From: Pseudomonadota bacterium
GTDB lineage: Bacteria > Pseudomonadota > Gammaproteobacteria > Burkholderiales > Thiobacillaceae
DNA length: 64,000 nt
Direction of reading: 5' to 3'
Assembly (NCBI GenBank): GCA_021802555.1
Contig: JAJZRU010000002.1
Span: 62,001-126,000 of the forward strand
Shown here: in pieces, positions 25,041 through 35,200 of the stretch
Position numbering within the stretch: position 1 is the first letter of the stretch
How the letters are laid out: the number at the start of each line of letters is the position of its first letter
Notes under the pieces: generated by a model
Databases searched by the model: none
What the model was told of the DNA's origin: nothing
The model's input: only the letters and a program-made list of their open reading frames with translations
Made by a program: the position numbers and the translations under genes

Positions 25041-26351
25041 TCAGTCCCCCAGCACCGGTTGGCGCTGGCCGTCGCCGTAGAAAGCGTAGGCTTCCTCGCC
25101 GTGTACGGCATCGTCGCCCACTTCGAGGATTTCCTCGGGCATGCGCAGGCGCACGAACAATCCGATGATCTTCAGCAGCACGAAGGTGACGACGATGTTG
25201 AAGACGATGATGAAGCCGGCGCCGATGAGCTGCAGCACCACTTGGTGCGGATTGCCGTAGAGCAGGCCGAAATTGTTCGGCACGCCGAAGGCCGCCGCGC
25301 CTTCCGGGGTGGCGAGAAAACCGGTGGCGATGCCGCCCAGCAGCCCCGCCACCGCGTGCGTATGGAACACCCCCAAGGTGTCGTCCACCTTGCGGAAGAA
25401 GCTCAGGCGCTTGCCCAGCACGTTCATGGTGAACCAGGGAATGCTGCCCGACAGCAGGCCGATCAGCAGCGCGCCGTAGCCGTTGACGAAGCCCGCTGCC
25501 GGGGTGATGGCGACCAGGCCGGTGATCATGCCCTGCACGGCACCGATCACCGAGGGCCGGCCGTAGATGATGTAGTCCAGCAGCATCCAGACCAGAAGGC
25601 TCATGGCCGTCGCCACGTTGGTGTTGAGCACCGCGGCGCCTGCGTCGGCATTGGCGGAATAGGGGTCGCCGCCGTTGAAGCCGTTCCAGCCCAGCCACAG
25701 CAGCCCGGCGCCGGCGAGCATGAGCAGGATGTTGTTGGGCATGAAGTTTTCGCGGTCGCGGGCATGGCGCGGCCCCACGACCCACGCGGCGACGAAGCCG
25801 GAGATGCCGGCCGCCAGGTGGATGACGTAGCCGCCCGAGTAATCGAGCACCCCTTTTTGCGCGAGCCAGCCGCCGCCCCACAGGCTGAAGGCGCCGATGA
25901 CATAGGAACAGGTCAGCCAGGCCGGTACGAAGATCATCCAGGCGAGAAAGCTCATGCGCGCCACCACCGAGCCGGCGATCAGGATCAGGGTGATGGCGGC
26001 GAAGACGAACTGGAAATACACCATGGCCGACATGGGGAATGCGGCCGTCGCATTGGCTGCCGGAATGGCCGCCTGCTTCAGCTCATCTGCCATGCTTGCG
26101 ATGGGGCCGGGCATGCCGACGAATGGCTGCCATTCCGGGCCGAAGCCCATGTTGTAGCCCCACAGCAGCCAGGCAACCAGCACCGCGGCAAAAGCGTAAA
26201 AGACCATGAAAGCCGAGTTGACGGCCCATTTTTTCTTGACGATCCCGCCGTACAGGATGGCCAAGCCCGGCACGCTCTGCATGCCGACGATGGTCGCCGC
26301 AATCAGTTGCCAGGAGGTGTCGCCATGAGAAAGCCAAGCCGTTGCCGCCAT
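25041..26351 (-). CDS. amtB: Ammonium transporter AmtB
   Basis: This is a 436-residue ammonium channel with about eleven transmembrane helices. The paired pore histidines appear as YVIHLAAG and [13 protein letters not shown], and conserved segments include [19 protein letters not shown] and [18 protein letters not shown] prefer the ATG at 26351, because AAAGGAG, an ideal ribosome-binding site, lies inside the alternative five-residue extension that starts at 26366. glnK, the usual partner, is not adjacent. A sigma-54 promoter lies about 100 bases upstream, as expected for nitrogen-limited expression. Confidence 0.95.
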   Translation of the reverse strand: MAATAWLSHGDTSWQLIAATIVGMQSVPGLAILYGGIVKKKWAVNSAFMVFYAFAAVLVAWLLWGYNMGFGPEWQPFVGMPGPIASMADELKQAAIPAANATAAFPMSAMVYFQFVFAAITLILIAGSVVARMSFLAWMIFVPAWLTCSYVIGAFSLWGGGWLAQKGVLDYSGGYVIHLAAGISGFVAAWVVGPRHARDRENFMPNNILLMLAGAGLLWLGWNGFNGGDPYSANADAGAAVLNTNVATAMSLLVWMLLDYIIYGRPSVIGAVQGMITGLVAITPAAGFVNGYGALLIGLLSGSIPWFTMNVLGKRLSFFRKVDDTLGVFHTHAVAGLLGGIATGFLATPEGAAAFGVPNNFGLLYGNPHQVVLQLIGAGFIIVFNIVVTFVLLKIIGLFVRLRMPEEILEVGDDAVHGEEAYAFYGDGQRQPVLGD

Positions 26352-26447
26352 CGCTGCTCCTTTCATTCAAGTACGCAAACCCCGCTGCCATGATTAAAAA
26401 ATAGGCACGGGCACGAGTAGAGCTTATCGCCCTCTGAATCGGCAGTA

Positions 26448-26463
26448 AGCAAGCAGCGTGCCT
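26448..26463 (-). promoter_or_regulatory. Sigma-54 promoter for amtB
   Basis: On the minus strand AGGCAC-GCTGC-TTGCT matches TGGCAC-N5-TTGCW with one mismatch in the first base. Transcription would start near 26437, giving an untranslated leader of about 85 bases. TGCAC and GGTGCA half-sites occur near 26533 and 26558 but are not in standard NtrC spacing. Confidence 0.75.
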
Positions 26464-26670
26464 TCAAAAATAAGCGTAGGTTAATGAAAAAAATGGGGAA
26501 AATATTTAAAAGACGATTAACGCCGGGCTTGCTTGCACTGCCTTGGAGCGCGGCATGGTGCATGGGCGCAAAAATCGAGCAGGGGTTCGCCCGGAAAAAA
26601 TTCCGCATCCGCAACTTGTCGCGGCCGGCTTGTCTACATTGAAGAAATCCGCGCTCCCCTGAACCCGGAC

Positions 26671-27336
26671 ATGCTTGCCGCCGCATCGCCATCTGCAGAG
26701 CTGTTTTTTCTGTTCGCGTCTTTTTTCATCGCGCTGCTGTTCACCCTTGCCTTGCAGGGCGAGCTCGATCCCGAGCGCGCGCGCGCCATGGCGATGGCAG
26801 CCGGAGCGATGACGCAAGCCGCCTGCTACGCCGCGCGCGGCCGCATTCCGCCGTCGCGGGTGGATGCGACCGTGCGCGCCGTGCTGAATCTGAATCCGCG
26901 CGGCGCCGAGCAGGCGCTGAATGGTGCCGGCAGCGTCGCCTGGGGGCTGCGCAGATTCCTGCGCCTGGCGGCCAAGCCTTTTGCCGAGCCATGCGATGAG
27001 CCCGTGCTGTACGAAATGAACCGCTTTATTCGTCTGGCGCGGCGTCTGCGGCGCGATCCGCGGCTGGAATCTGGGTTGAGCCGCGATCTGCGGCGCATCG
27101 GTGCCTTGAGCTTCGAGCAGCGTCGGCCGGCGCTGGCGCACGCCATGGACCGCCTGGCGCGCGCATTGGGGGAAGACGAGGGCGTGGAAGGTGACCGCGC
27201 CCTGGCCTGGCTTTACGGCTTGCGCGCCGCGTGGCTGTGGCGCTCGCTGGGCGGCTGGCGCTCGCCCCTGGCCTACGTGCCCAGGGCGATCACGCGCGCC
27301 GCGACCCAAGCGGTCAGCGAAGTGGTGCGGCATTGA
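26671..27336 (+). CDS. Hypothetical protein, possible HflD (DUF489) relative with a membrane helix
   Basis: This 221-residue protein has one N-terminal hydrophobic helix (LFFLFASFFIALLFTLALQG, about 11-30) followed by an all-helical, Arg-rich domain. The pattern MAAGAMTQAACYAARG, then LNLNPRG, RFIRLARRLRRDP and YGLRAAWLWRSLGGWRSPL is reminiscent of HflD, which has AGLxQA, RKL and GIRxAVLWRQxGG at similar positions. HflD lacks this helix and usually sits beside mnmA, so the link is tentative. It diverges from amtB. The 210 bases after it hold nothing I can identify. Confidence 0.55.
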   Translation: MLAAASPSAELFFLFASFFIALLFTLALQGELDPERARAMAMAAGAMTQAACYAARGRIPPSRVDATVRAVLNLNPRGAEQALNGAGSVAWGLRRFLRLAAKPFAEPCDEPVLYEMNRFIRLARRLRRDPRLESGLSRDLRRIGALSFEQRRPALAHAMDRLARALGEDEGVEGDRALAWLYGLRAAWLWRSLGGWRSPLAYVPRAITRAATQAVSEVVRH

Positions 27337-27546
27337 CGCCCGGTACGCGGCGGGGGCACACGCCTCATCGGCGCAAAGCGGACGCAGCGCTGTCGGGAGG
27401 AGCGCCCCGTCCATTCTTCGAGAGGTGCGCGGAAGATGGCCGGCGGGCGGATGCCGGCGCCGCCCGTGCAATTCGCCGGGCGCCGGGGTAAGATGTCGCG
27501 GCGTTTTTGTGATTCCCCCCGCCCAGATTCCGTCCGGAGCATCGTC

Positions 27547-27777
27547 TTGGGAAAGCTGCTGTTTTTCGCGCTCGTCGGCGTGCTGGTTTACCTCTATTTC
27601 AAGTCCACCCAGCGGCGCCAGGTTTTGGGGTCCGGCGCTGCGCCGGCCGATGCGGTGGAAGACATGGTGCGTTGCGCGCATTGCCGGGTGAATCTGCCGC
27701 GCAGCGAGGCGATCCTTTCCAAGGGCGAGTTCTATTGCAGCGCGGAGCATCAAAAGCTCGGCCCCGTGCGCCGCTGA
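27547..27777 (+). CDS. PP0621-family small membrane protein
   Basis: This 76-residue protein has one hydrophobic helix (LLFFALVGVLVYLYF) and then a metal-binding CxxC...C arrangement: VRCAHCRVNLPRSEAIL and EFYCSAEHQ. This matches the PP0621 family often found next to pilS. TTG at 27547 is the likely start, because it puts the helix at the N terminus and follows CCGGAG; longer in-frame starts add unrelated sequence. PilS starts nine bases downstream, so the two are probably co-transcribed. Confidence 0.75.
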   Translation: MGKLLFFALVGVLVYLYFKSTQRRQVLGSGAAPADAVEDMVRCAHCRVNLPRSEAILSKGEFYCSAEHQKLGPVRR

Positions 27778-27786
27778 CCCGCGCCC

Positions 27787-29325
27787 ATGCCGGCTGAGCC
27801 CCGCCTGCCCGAGCTGCCGGGCTATTTTCCTTCCCATTGGCGCTCGCTGGATTATTTCAATCTCTACCGCCTGACGCTGGCGACGGCGTTTTTCTTCTTC
27901 AGCCTGACGGCGGCGGGCAGCGGCCTGTTCGGCATCGAGGCGGCGGCGTCTTTCCGTTTCGTCGCCCTCGCCTACCTGGTGCTCGGCGCCCTGTTCGTCC
28001 TGGCGATACGCGCGCGCTGGCCGGCCTTCCCCTTGCAGCTGAGCGTGCACATCGTCACCGACATCGCCTTCGTCACCATCCTCATGGCGCTGGGCTCGGG
28101 CATCAGGAGCGGCCTGGGCCTGCTGCTGCTGGTGTCGATCGCCTCCGGCGCGCTCATCGGCCGCGGCCGCCTGGTGTTCTTCTACGCTGCGCTCGCCAGC
28201 GTCGCCGTGCTGGTGATGCAGAGCAACCGCGTCATGCAGCTGCGGGACGGCATGGATACTTTTCTGCAGACGGCGCTCTTGGCCATCGGCTATTTCGCCA
28301 CGGCTTGGCTGACCCATACCTTGAGCCGGCGCGCCCAGGCGAGCGAGGATCTGGCGCTGGCGCAGGCGCGCTCCCTGGAGCGGCTGAACCAGGTCAACGC
28401 CCTGGTGGCGCGGGAGCTGGCGGACGCCATCGTCGCCCTGGACGAGCGCCACGAGGTGTTTTATGCCAATCCGGTGGCGCGCGAATTGTTTGGGCTCGAA
28501 GGCTTGAACCGAACGCTGCCGCCCGAACTGGCCCGCTATCTGGAAGAGCCCACGGGCGGCCTGCGCGCACCGCTGCGCGTGCAGGGGCGCGAGTGGCGCG
28601 CCGAAGTGCAGCGCCTGCCGCGCGGCGTGGTGATCCGCCTGGAAGACCAGAGCCGCATCGAGGCCGCCGCACGCCAGATCAAGCTGGCTGCGCTGGGGCG
28701 CCTGACCGCCAGCATCGCCCACGAGATTCGCAATCCGCTGGCCGCCATTCTGCAGGCCGCCGAGCTGCTGCACGAATCGCTGCCCGCCGACCCCGCCGTG
28801 GCCAAGCTCACCGGGATCATAGGCAAGAACAGCCGGCGTCTGGATCGGCTGGTTCAGGACGTGCTCATGCTCAATCGCCGCGACCGCCTGAGCGCGGAGC
28901 GCATCGATCTGGGAATGTTTGTCGCCGAGTGCCTGGAGGAGTGGGAACGCACTGAAGAAATCCCCGCGCATGCCGTCATTACCAACATGGCCGAGAATCT
29001 TTTCCTCCGCTTCGACCCCCAGCATTTGCGCCAGATACTCTGGAACCTGCTGCGCAACGCCGTGCGCCACGGCGGCGGCGCGCCGGTGCGCCTGCGTACC
29101 GCGGCAGGTGCCGACAAAGTCGAGTTGAGCGTCGAGGACGACGGTCCGGGCGTCGGGGCGGAGCACCGCGCGCGCCTGTTCGAGCCTTTCTTCACCACCG
29201 ACGCGCAGGGCTCCGGCCTGGGGCTCTATATCGCGCGCGAGCTGGCGGAAGCCAACGGCGCGCGCCTGGAATATGTGGAGCGTCCCGATGCGGGAGCCTG
29301 CTTCCGCCTGAGCCAGCCATGCTGA
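27787..29325 (+). CDS. pilS: PilS-like sensor histidine kinase
   Basis: This 512-residue kinase has six predicted membrane helices (about 30-185), a PAS-like segment (DAIVALDERHEVFYANPVARELFG) and a HisKA domain with the phosphorylated histidine in ASIAHEIRNPLAAI. The HATPase core shows the N-box in LWNLLRNAVRHGG and DDGPGVG and GSGLGLYIARELAEANG. The six-helix input is typical of PilS, which controls pilin transcription. Its cognate regulator gene overlaps the last seven bases. No pilA lies in the window. Confidence 0.88.
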   Translation: MPAEPRLPELPGYFPSHWRSLDYFNLYRLTLATAFFFFSLTAAGSGLFGIEAAASFRFVALAYLVLGALFVLAIRARWPAFPLQLSVHIVTDIAFVTILMALGSGIRSGLGLLLLVSIASGALIGRGRLVFFYAALASVAVLVMQSNRVMQLRDGMDTFLQTALLAIGYFATAWLTHTLSRRAQASEDLALAQARSLERLNQVNALVARELADAIVALDERHEVFYANPVARELFGLEGLNRTLPPELARYLEEPTGGLRAPLRVQGREWRAEVQRLPRGVVIRLEDQSRIEAAARQIKLAALGRLTASIAHEIRNPLAAILQAAELLHESLPADPAVAKLTGIIGKNSRRLDRLVQDVLMLNRRDRLSAERIDLGMFVAECLEEWERTEEIPAHAVITNMAENLFLRFDPQHLRQILWNLLRNAVRHGGGAPVRLRTAAGADKVELSVEDDGPGVGAEHRARLFEPFFTTDAQGSGLGLYIARELAEANGARLEYVERPDAGACFRLSQPC

Positions 29326-30641
29326 AAGATGCTCCCCGCATACTCGTGGTCGACGACGAGGCCGACCTGCTCGATCTCATGGAGCTGACCTTGGGGCGCA
29401 TGGGGCTCGATACCGAGCGCGCCGGCAGCGTCCAGGAAGCCATGCGGCGCATCAAGGAAGGGAGCCTGGATTTGGTGCTCACCGACATGCGGCTGCCCGA
29501 CGGCGACGGCCTGGACATCGTGCGCTGCGTCGGCGAGCATCGCCCCAGCCTGCCGGTGGCCGTCATCACCGCCTACGGCACCGCGGAAAACGCCGTGCTG
29601 GCGCTCAAGGCGGGCGCTTTCGATTATCTGGCCAAGCCGGTGTCGCTGGACCAGTTGCGCGCGCTGGTGAAGTCGGCGCTCAAGGTGCCGGAAGATCCGC
29701 ACCGCCCGCCGCAGGAGCGTGAACTCATCGGCGCCTCCCAGGCCATGCATGAGGTGCGGCGCCAGATCGAAAAGCTCGCGCGCACCCAGGCGCCGGTGCA
29801 CATCGGCGGCGAATCGGGCAGCGGCAAGGAGCTGGCGGCGCGCCTCATCCACGCGCGCGGGCCGCGCGGCGGCGGGCCTTTCGTCGCGGTGAACTGCGGC
29901 GCCATCCCCGACACGCTGGTGGAGGCCGAGTTCTTCGGCTATCGCAAGGGCGCCTTCACCGGCGCCGAATCCGACCGCGAGGGCTTTTTCCAGGCCGCCC
30001 ACGGCGGTACGCTGTTCCTCGACGAGGTGGCGGAGCTGGCGCTGCCCATGCAGGTCAAGCTCTTGCGCGTGCTGCAGGAAAAAAAGGTCAGGCGCCTGGG
30101 CGCCGGCCAGGAGGAAGCGGTGGACGTGCGCATCATCAGCGCCACCCACCAGAGCCTGGCCAAGCTCGTGGAGGCCGGGCGCTTTCGCCAGGATCTTTAT
30201 TACCGGCTCAACGTCATCGAACTGAACCTGCCGGCCCTGCGCGAGCGGCCCGAAGACATTCCCGCCATCGCCGAATATCTGCTGAGCCGCCAGGGGAGCG
30301 GCATGAGTCTCAGAAACGACGCGGTGGAAGCGCTCAAGGGCTACGCCTTTCCCGGCAACGTGCGCGAGCTGGAAAACATCCTGGAGCGGGCCTGCGCCCT
30401 GGCGGAAGGCCGCGAACTGAGCGTAGCCGATCTGAATTTGGCGCCGCCGGCGGAGACGGTGGGCGACGCGGCAGGGGCGGTCGGCACGTATCCGCTGCAA
30501 GACTATTTGGACCGGGTGGAGCGCGCAGCCCTCCAGGACGCGCTGGAAAAAACGCGCTACAACAAGACCGCGGCGGCGCGCCTGCTGGGTGTGACTTTCC
30601 GCTCCCTGCGCTACCGCCTGGAGCGCCTGGGAATTGACTGA
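29319..30641 (+). CDS. pilR: PilR-like sigma-54-dependent response regulator
   Basis: This is a 440-residue NtrC-class activator. The receiver domain (about 5-120) has the acidic pocket VVDDEAD and the phospho-Asp in VLTDMRLPDG. The AAA+ domain (about 135-370) has Walker A GESGSGKELAARL, the sigma-54 contact motif GAFTGA, Walker B LFLDEVAELAL and the R-finger region. The C-terminal Fis-type helix-turn-helix includes NKTAAARLLGVTFRSLRYRLERLG. It forms a two-component pair with the overlapping pilS and would activate an RpoN promoter such as that of pilA. Confidence 0.9.
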   Translation: MLKDAPRILVVDDEADLLDLMELTLGRMGLDTERAGSVQEAMRRIKEGSLDLVLTDMRLPDGDGLDIVRCVGEHRPSLPVAVITAYGTAENAVLALKAGAFDYLAKPVSLDQLRALVKSALKVPEDPHRPPQERELIGASQAMHEVRRQIEKLARTQAPVHIGGESGSGKELAARLIHARGPRGGGPFVAVNCGAIPDTLVEAEFFGYRKGAFTGAESDREGFFQAAHGGTLFLDEVAELALPMQVKLLRVLQEKKVRRLGAGQEEAVDVRIISATHQSLAKLVEAGRFRQDLYYRLNVIELNLPALRERPEDIPAIAEYLLSRQGSGMSLRNDAVEALKGYAFPGNVRELENILERACALAEGRELSVADLNLAPPAETVGDAAGAVGTYPLQDYLDRVERAALQDALEKTRYNKTAAARLLGVTFRSLRYRLERLGID

Positions 30642-30670
30642 ATACACGCTTAAAGAATAAGCTGTTGCTT

Positions 30671-31063
30671 ATGTTGATGTCCTGGCGCCGCTTGCTCCTG
30701 GTGTTCTGGCTCGCCCTGCTGCAAGGCGCGAGCCCGCTGCTGCACGCCCACATGCTGGGCCAAATGGCGCAAGGCGGCGCGCATATGCACGGGCTGGAAG
30801 TCGCATCCGCGAGCCCGTTGCCCTATTGGCACAATGCCGCGCTGCCGGATGGCACCGAGATCGGCGTGGCCCAGGCGGCTCCGCAGGGTCAGCGGGCCCT
30901 GTTGCTCCACCTGCAGCAGGCGCTGCTGCCGCGCGGCGCGGATCACGGCCTGCGTGTCGCCCAAACCGGCAGCCTGCCGGGCGGCTTGGGTGCACAGGCG
31001 CCGCCGGCGGATGTTCACCGGCTGACTCCCCCCTCGCAAGCGCCCCCGTTCCGTCTCGCCTGA
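30671..31063 (+). CDS. Hypothetical periplasmic protein upstream of a metal efflux operon
   Basis: I do not recognise this 130-residue protein. It has a signal peptide (WRRLLLVFWLALLQGASPLLHA, about 5-26) and then a His- and Met-containing segment (HAHMLGQMAQGGAHMHG) that could bind metal. The rest is Ala/Gln/Pro-rich. The gene precedes the RND metal efflux genes by 100 bases, with a strong hairpin between them. By position it may be a small periplasmic metal sensor or chaperone like those beside other Czc operons; this is inference only. Confidence 0.5.
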   Translation: MLMSWRRLLLVFWLALLQGASPLLHAHMLGQMAQGGAHMHGLEVASASPLPYWHNAALPDGTEIGVAQAAPQGQRALLLHLQQALLPRGADHGLRVAQTGSLPGGLGAQAPPADVHRLTPPSQAPPFRLA

Positions 31064-31066
31064 GGC

Positions 31067-31125
31067 GGAGCGCCCCGATGCGCCCCAGCGGCCGTGCGCC
31101 GCCGGGTAGGCGCATCGGCCGCTCC
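31067..31125. terminator. Long interrupted inverted repeat before the efflux adaptor gene
   Basis: GGAGCG (31067-31072) with CGATGCGCC (31076-31084) pairs with GGCGCATCG (31109-31117) and CGCTCC (31120-31125), a 15-bp stem with one small internal loop. It starts four bases after the stop codon of the preceding gene. It could be a terminator, an RNA-stability element or an attenuator ahead of czcB. No T-run follows. Confidence 0.45.
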
Positions 31126-31162
31126 CCGTCCTGTATGGATCGAGTCATCGGAGCGAACGGAA

Positions 31163-32248
31163 ATGAAAATCTCCCTATGGGGTGCGGCCTTGGCGGCCGC
31201 CTGCGTCATCCCCGCCCAGGCGGCGGACATTCCTCTGGGCGCTGCTCAGGCACAGGCCTTGGGTGTGCGCACCCAGGCGCTGGCGGGCGCGAAAGGCAGC
31301 GCCGGCACGCTGCGCCTTCCCGGCCGCATCATGCTGCCGCCTGAACAGTTGGCCATTGTCGCCGCTCCAGCCAGCGGGGTGGTCAGCGAAGTGAAGGTGG
31401 CGATCAATGCGCAGGTCAAGGCCGGCCAGGTGCTGGCGCGCCTGCTGAGCCCGGATCTGGCCATGGCGCAGAAGGAGTTGCTGCAGGCCGCGAGCCAAAG
31501 CCGCCTGGCGCGCGGCGTTTACGCGCGCGACAAGCAACTGCTCGACGAAGGTATCATCGCCGCGAGCCGTTACGACGCGGCGCGCGCCAATCTCGCGCAG
31601 GCCGAGGCCGCCCTGGCGCAGCAGCGCCAGACCCTCAAGATCATGGGCGTGCCGGCGGGCACGGTCGCGGCCATGGAAGCGGGCAGAATCGGCGGCGCAG
31701 GTTTGGCGCTGACGGCGCCCAGAGCCGGCGTGGTGCTGGAGGCGCATGCCATGCCGGGCCAGCGCGTGGACGCGGCGGCGCCGCTCTTCACCGTGGGGCG
31801 CCTGGATCCCCTGTGGGTGGACCTGGACGTGCCGGTCACCGAGGCGGCGGACATCACCTCGGGCACGGCGGTACGAGTGGGTGAGGCTCGCGGCCGGGTC
31901 GTGAGCGTGGGGCGCGTGGCCGGGGCGAGCCAGGCCGTCACCGCGCGCGCGCGCCTGGAGGGCAGCCCCAGGAATCTGGCCGTGGGGCAGGCGGTGGAAG
32001 TGCAGCTGCACCTGGCCGCGGCGGGCTATCCGCTGCCGGCGGGGGCGCTGGTGCGCAACCAGGGCCGGGATTATGTCTTCGTGGCGGTGCCTGCGGGCTT
32101 CCGGCCGGTGGCCGTGAGCGTCGCGGCGCGCACGCCGCAAACCGTCTGGGTGCGCGGGCCGTTGGCGGCAGGCCAAACCGTGGCGGTGGCGGGCGCGTCG
32201 CAGATCAAGGCGATCTGGACCGGCGTGGGCGGCGAAGGCGGGGAGTAG
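31163..32248 (+). CDS. RND efflux periplasmic adaptor subunit (CzcB/CusB-like)
   Basis: This 361-residue membrane-fusion protein links the inner-membrane pump to the outer-membrane channel. It has a signal peptide (MKISLWGAALAAACVIPAQA), a barrel-sandwich half (IMLPPEQLAIVAAPASGVVSEVKV), a helical hairpin (about 110-165) and a beta-barrel region with LWVDLDVPVTEAADI. The His-rich N-terminal metal-binding region of some CzcB/CusB proteins is absent. The ATG at 31163 fits the signal peptide and follows CGGA. The pump gene follows after three bases. Confidence 0.85.
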   Translation: MKISLWGAALAAACVIPAQAADIPLGAAQAQALGVRTQALAGAKGSAGTLRLPGRIMLPPEQLAIVAAPASGVVSEVKVAINAQVKAGQVLARLLSPDLAMAQKELLQAASQSRLARGVYARDKQLLDEGIIAASRYDAARANLAQAEAALAQQRQTLKIMGVPAGTVAAMEAGRIGGAGLALTAPRAGVVLEAHAMPGQRVDAAAPLFTVGRLDPLWVDLDVPVTEAADITSGTAVRVGEARGRVVSVGRVAGASQAVTARARLEGSPRNLAVGQAVEVQLHLAAAGYPLPAGALVRNQGRDYVFVAVPAGFRPVAVSVAARTPQTVWVRGPLAAGQTVAVAGASQIKAIWTGVGGEGGE

Positions 32249-32251
32249 GCC

Positions 32252-35200
32252 ATGTTGAACAAGTTGGTCGCATTCAGCCTTTCGCAGCGGCTGCTGGTCG
32301 CGCTTTTGACCGTGCTGCTGATCGGTGCCGGCATCCAGGCTTTCCGGCAGTTGCCCATCGATGCCTTTCCGGATGTTTCCACGCCGCAGGTCAAGCTCAT
32401 CCTCAAGGCCCCCGGCATGACGCCGGAAGAAGTGGAAACCCGCATCGTCGCCCCCATTGAGGCGGAAATGCTGGGCATTCCCAGGGAGCGCATTTTGCGC
32501 GCGGTGGCCAAATACGGCTTGGCCGACGTCACTATTGATTTCGCCGAAGGCACGGACGTCTATTGGGCCCGCAGCCAGGTGGCCGAGCGCTACAACAACG
32601 TGCTGGGCGGCTTGCCGGAGGGCATCAGCGGCGGCCTGGCGCCCATCACCACCCCCCTGGGCGAGATGTTCATGTTTACCGTGGAAGGCGGCAGCCTGTC
32701 GCTGGCGCAGAAGCGCAGCCTGTTGGATTGGGTCATCCGCCCGCAACTGCGCACCCTGCCCGGCGTGGCCGACGTGAATACGCTGGGCGGCCTGGTGCGC
32801 ACTTTCGAGGTGACGCCGGACAGCGAGGCGTTGGCCGCCCGCGGCCTGAAGCTGTCCGATCTGGAGCAGGCCCTGGCGCGCAACAACCGCAACGACGGGG
32901 CCGGGCGCATCACCAGCGGCGAGGAAACTCTGGTGGTGCGGGTGCAGGGGGCGATCCGCACGCTCGACGACGTGCGCAATATCGTGGTCGGCAACGTCCA
33001 CGGCGTGCCGGTGCGCGTAGGGGAGGTCGCCAAAGTGGCCTTCGGCAGCCTCACGCGCTATGGCGCCGTGACGCGCGACGGCCGCGAGGAAACCGCCGAA
33101 GGCCTGGTGCTGGGCCTGCGCGGCGCGAACGCGCGCCAGGTCGTGGCCGAAGTGCAGGCCAAGCTCGCGGACATCCAGCGCACCCTGCCGCCGGGCGTCA
33201 AGCTGGAGACTTTCTACAACCGTGGCGCGCTGGTGGAGCGCGCCGTGGGCACGGTCTCGAAAGCGCTGGCCGAGGCCATCGTCCTGGTGCTGGTGCTGCT
33301 GGTGCTGTTCCTGGGCAATCTGCGCGCCGCGGTGGTGGTGGCGGCCTCGCTGCCGCTGGCCGCGCTCATCACCTTTTTGTTCATGCGCCAGTTCGGCCTT
33401 TCGGCCAACCTCATGAGCCTGGGCGGACTGGCCATCGCCATCGGCATGCTGGTGGACGGCGCCGTCGTGGTGGTGGAAAACATCGTCACCCATCTGGCGC
33501 ACGACCGCGGTGCGCGCGAGCTGCCCAAGCTGCACGTGATCTACCGTTCGGTGCTGGAGGTGATCGTGCCGGTGGTGTCGGGCGTGCTCATCATCATCAT
33601 CGTGTTCATGCCCCTGCTCACCCTGCAGGGGCTGGAAGGCAAGCTCTTCGTGCCGGTGGCGCTCACCATCGTGTTCGCGCTGGCCGGGTCGCTGCTGCTT
33701 TCGCTCACGGTCATTCCCGTGCTGGCCTCCTGGTTGCTCAAGGCGGGCGCGCATGCCGATCCCTGGCTGGTGCGCAAGGCCCACGCGCTCTACGGGCCCA
33801 TGCTGGATTGGGCGCTGGGCCACGGCAAATGGGTGGGCGTGGGGGCCGCGGTCTTGCTGGCCGGTGCGGCGGCGGTCTATCCCTTCATCGGCAAGACCTT
33901 CATGCCGACGCTGGACGAGGGGGACGTGATCCTGCAATTGGAAAAACTGCCCTCCGTCAGCCTGGACCAGACCATCGCCCTGGATTTGCGCGTGCAGCGC
34001 GCCGTCATGCAGCGCGTGCCCGAGGTCAAGCACATCATCGCCCGCTCCGGTGCCGACGAACTGGGACTGGATCCCATGGGGTTGAACCAGACCGACACCT
34101 TCCTGGTGCTCAAACCCATGAGCGAGTGGCGCGTGCGCGACAAGGCGTGGGTGATCGACCAGATCCGCCGGGTGATGAGGGATTTTCCGGGCGTCGCCAT
34201 CAACTTTACCCAGCCCATCGACATGCGCGTGTCGGAAATGCTCACCGGCGTGCGCGGCGATCTGGCGGTGAAGATCTTCGGCTCCGAGCTCGACACCCTC
34301 AACCGCCTGGCCCAGGAGGTGCAGGCGCAGCTCACGCGCATCGCCGGGGCGCAGGACGTGCTGACGGTGAAGAACGAAGGCGTGCAGTACTATCAGGTGC
34401 GGGTGGACCGCCTCGCCGCCGGCCGCTTCGGCCTCAACGCCGAGGATGTGCAGAGCGACTTGCGCGCCATGGTGGAAGGCAAGACGCTGGGCGTCGTGGT
34501 GGAAGGGGTGCGGCGTACCCCGCTGGTGCTGCGCGGCGGCGTGGACGTGCGCAACGATCCGCGGCGCTTCGCCGACCTGCGCCTGGCCACGCCCAACGGC
34601 ACGCCCATCCCCTTGCGTTCGGTGGCGCAACTGCAGCACTCGGAAGGCCCGGTCAAGGTGGAGCGCGAGAACGCCAGCCGCTTCGCCGTGGTGCAGACCA
34701 ACGTGCGCGGCCGCGACCTGGTCGGCTTCGTGGACGAAGCCAAACGGCAGGTGGGGCAGGCCATCAAGCTGCCGCCCGGCTATCGCATCGAATGGGGCGG
34801 GCAGTTCGAGAACCAGCAGCGTGCCGCGCAGCGCCTGGCCGTCGTCGTGCCGGTGGCACTGGGGCTGGTGTTCCTGCTGCTGTTCGCCACCTTCCGGTCG
34901 GTGCGCCAGGCCGTGCTGGTGCTGGCCAACATCCCCTTCGCCCTGGTGGGCGGGGTGTTCGCGCTGGCCATCGCCGGGGAATACCTGTCCGTGCCGGCGT
35001 CGGTGGGCTTCATCGCGCTCTTGGGCATCGCGGTGCTGAACGGCGTGGTCCTGGTGTCTTATTTCAACCAGCTGCACCGCGAGGGCCTGGCCCCCGACGA
35101 GGCTGTGCGCGTGGGCGCCCGGCGCCGGCTGCGCCCGGTGCTGATGACTGCCTCGATCACCGCCTTCGGCCTCATCCCCCTGCTGCTGGCGACCGGGCCG

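Noticed and set aside
26352-26366. Five-residue longer AmtB start at 26366
   Set aside because: The extra codons contain AAAGGAG, which is an ideal ribosome-binding site for the ATG at 26351.
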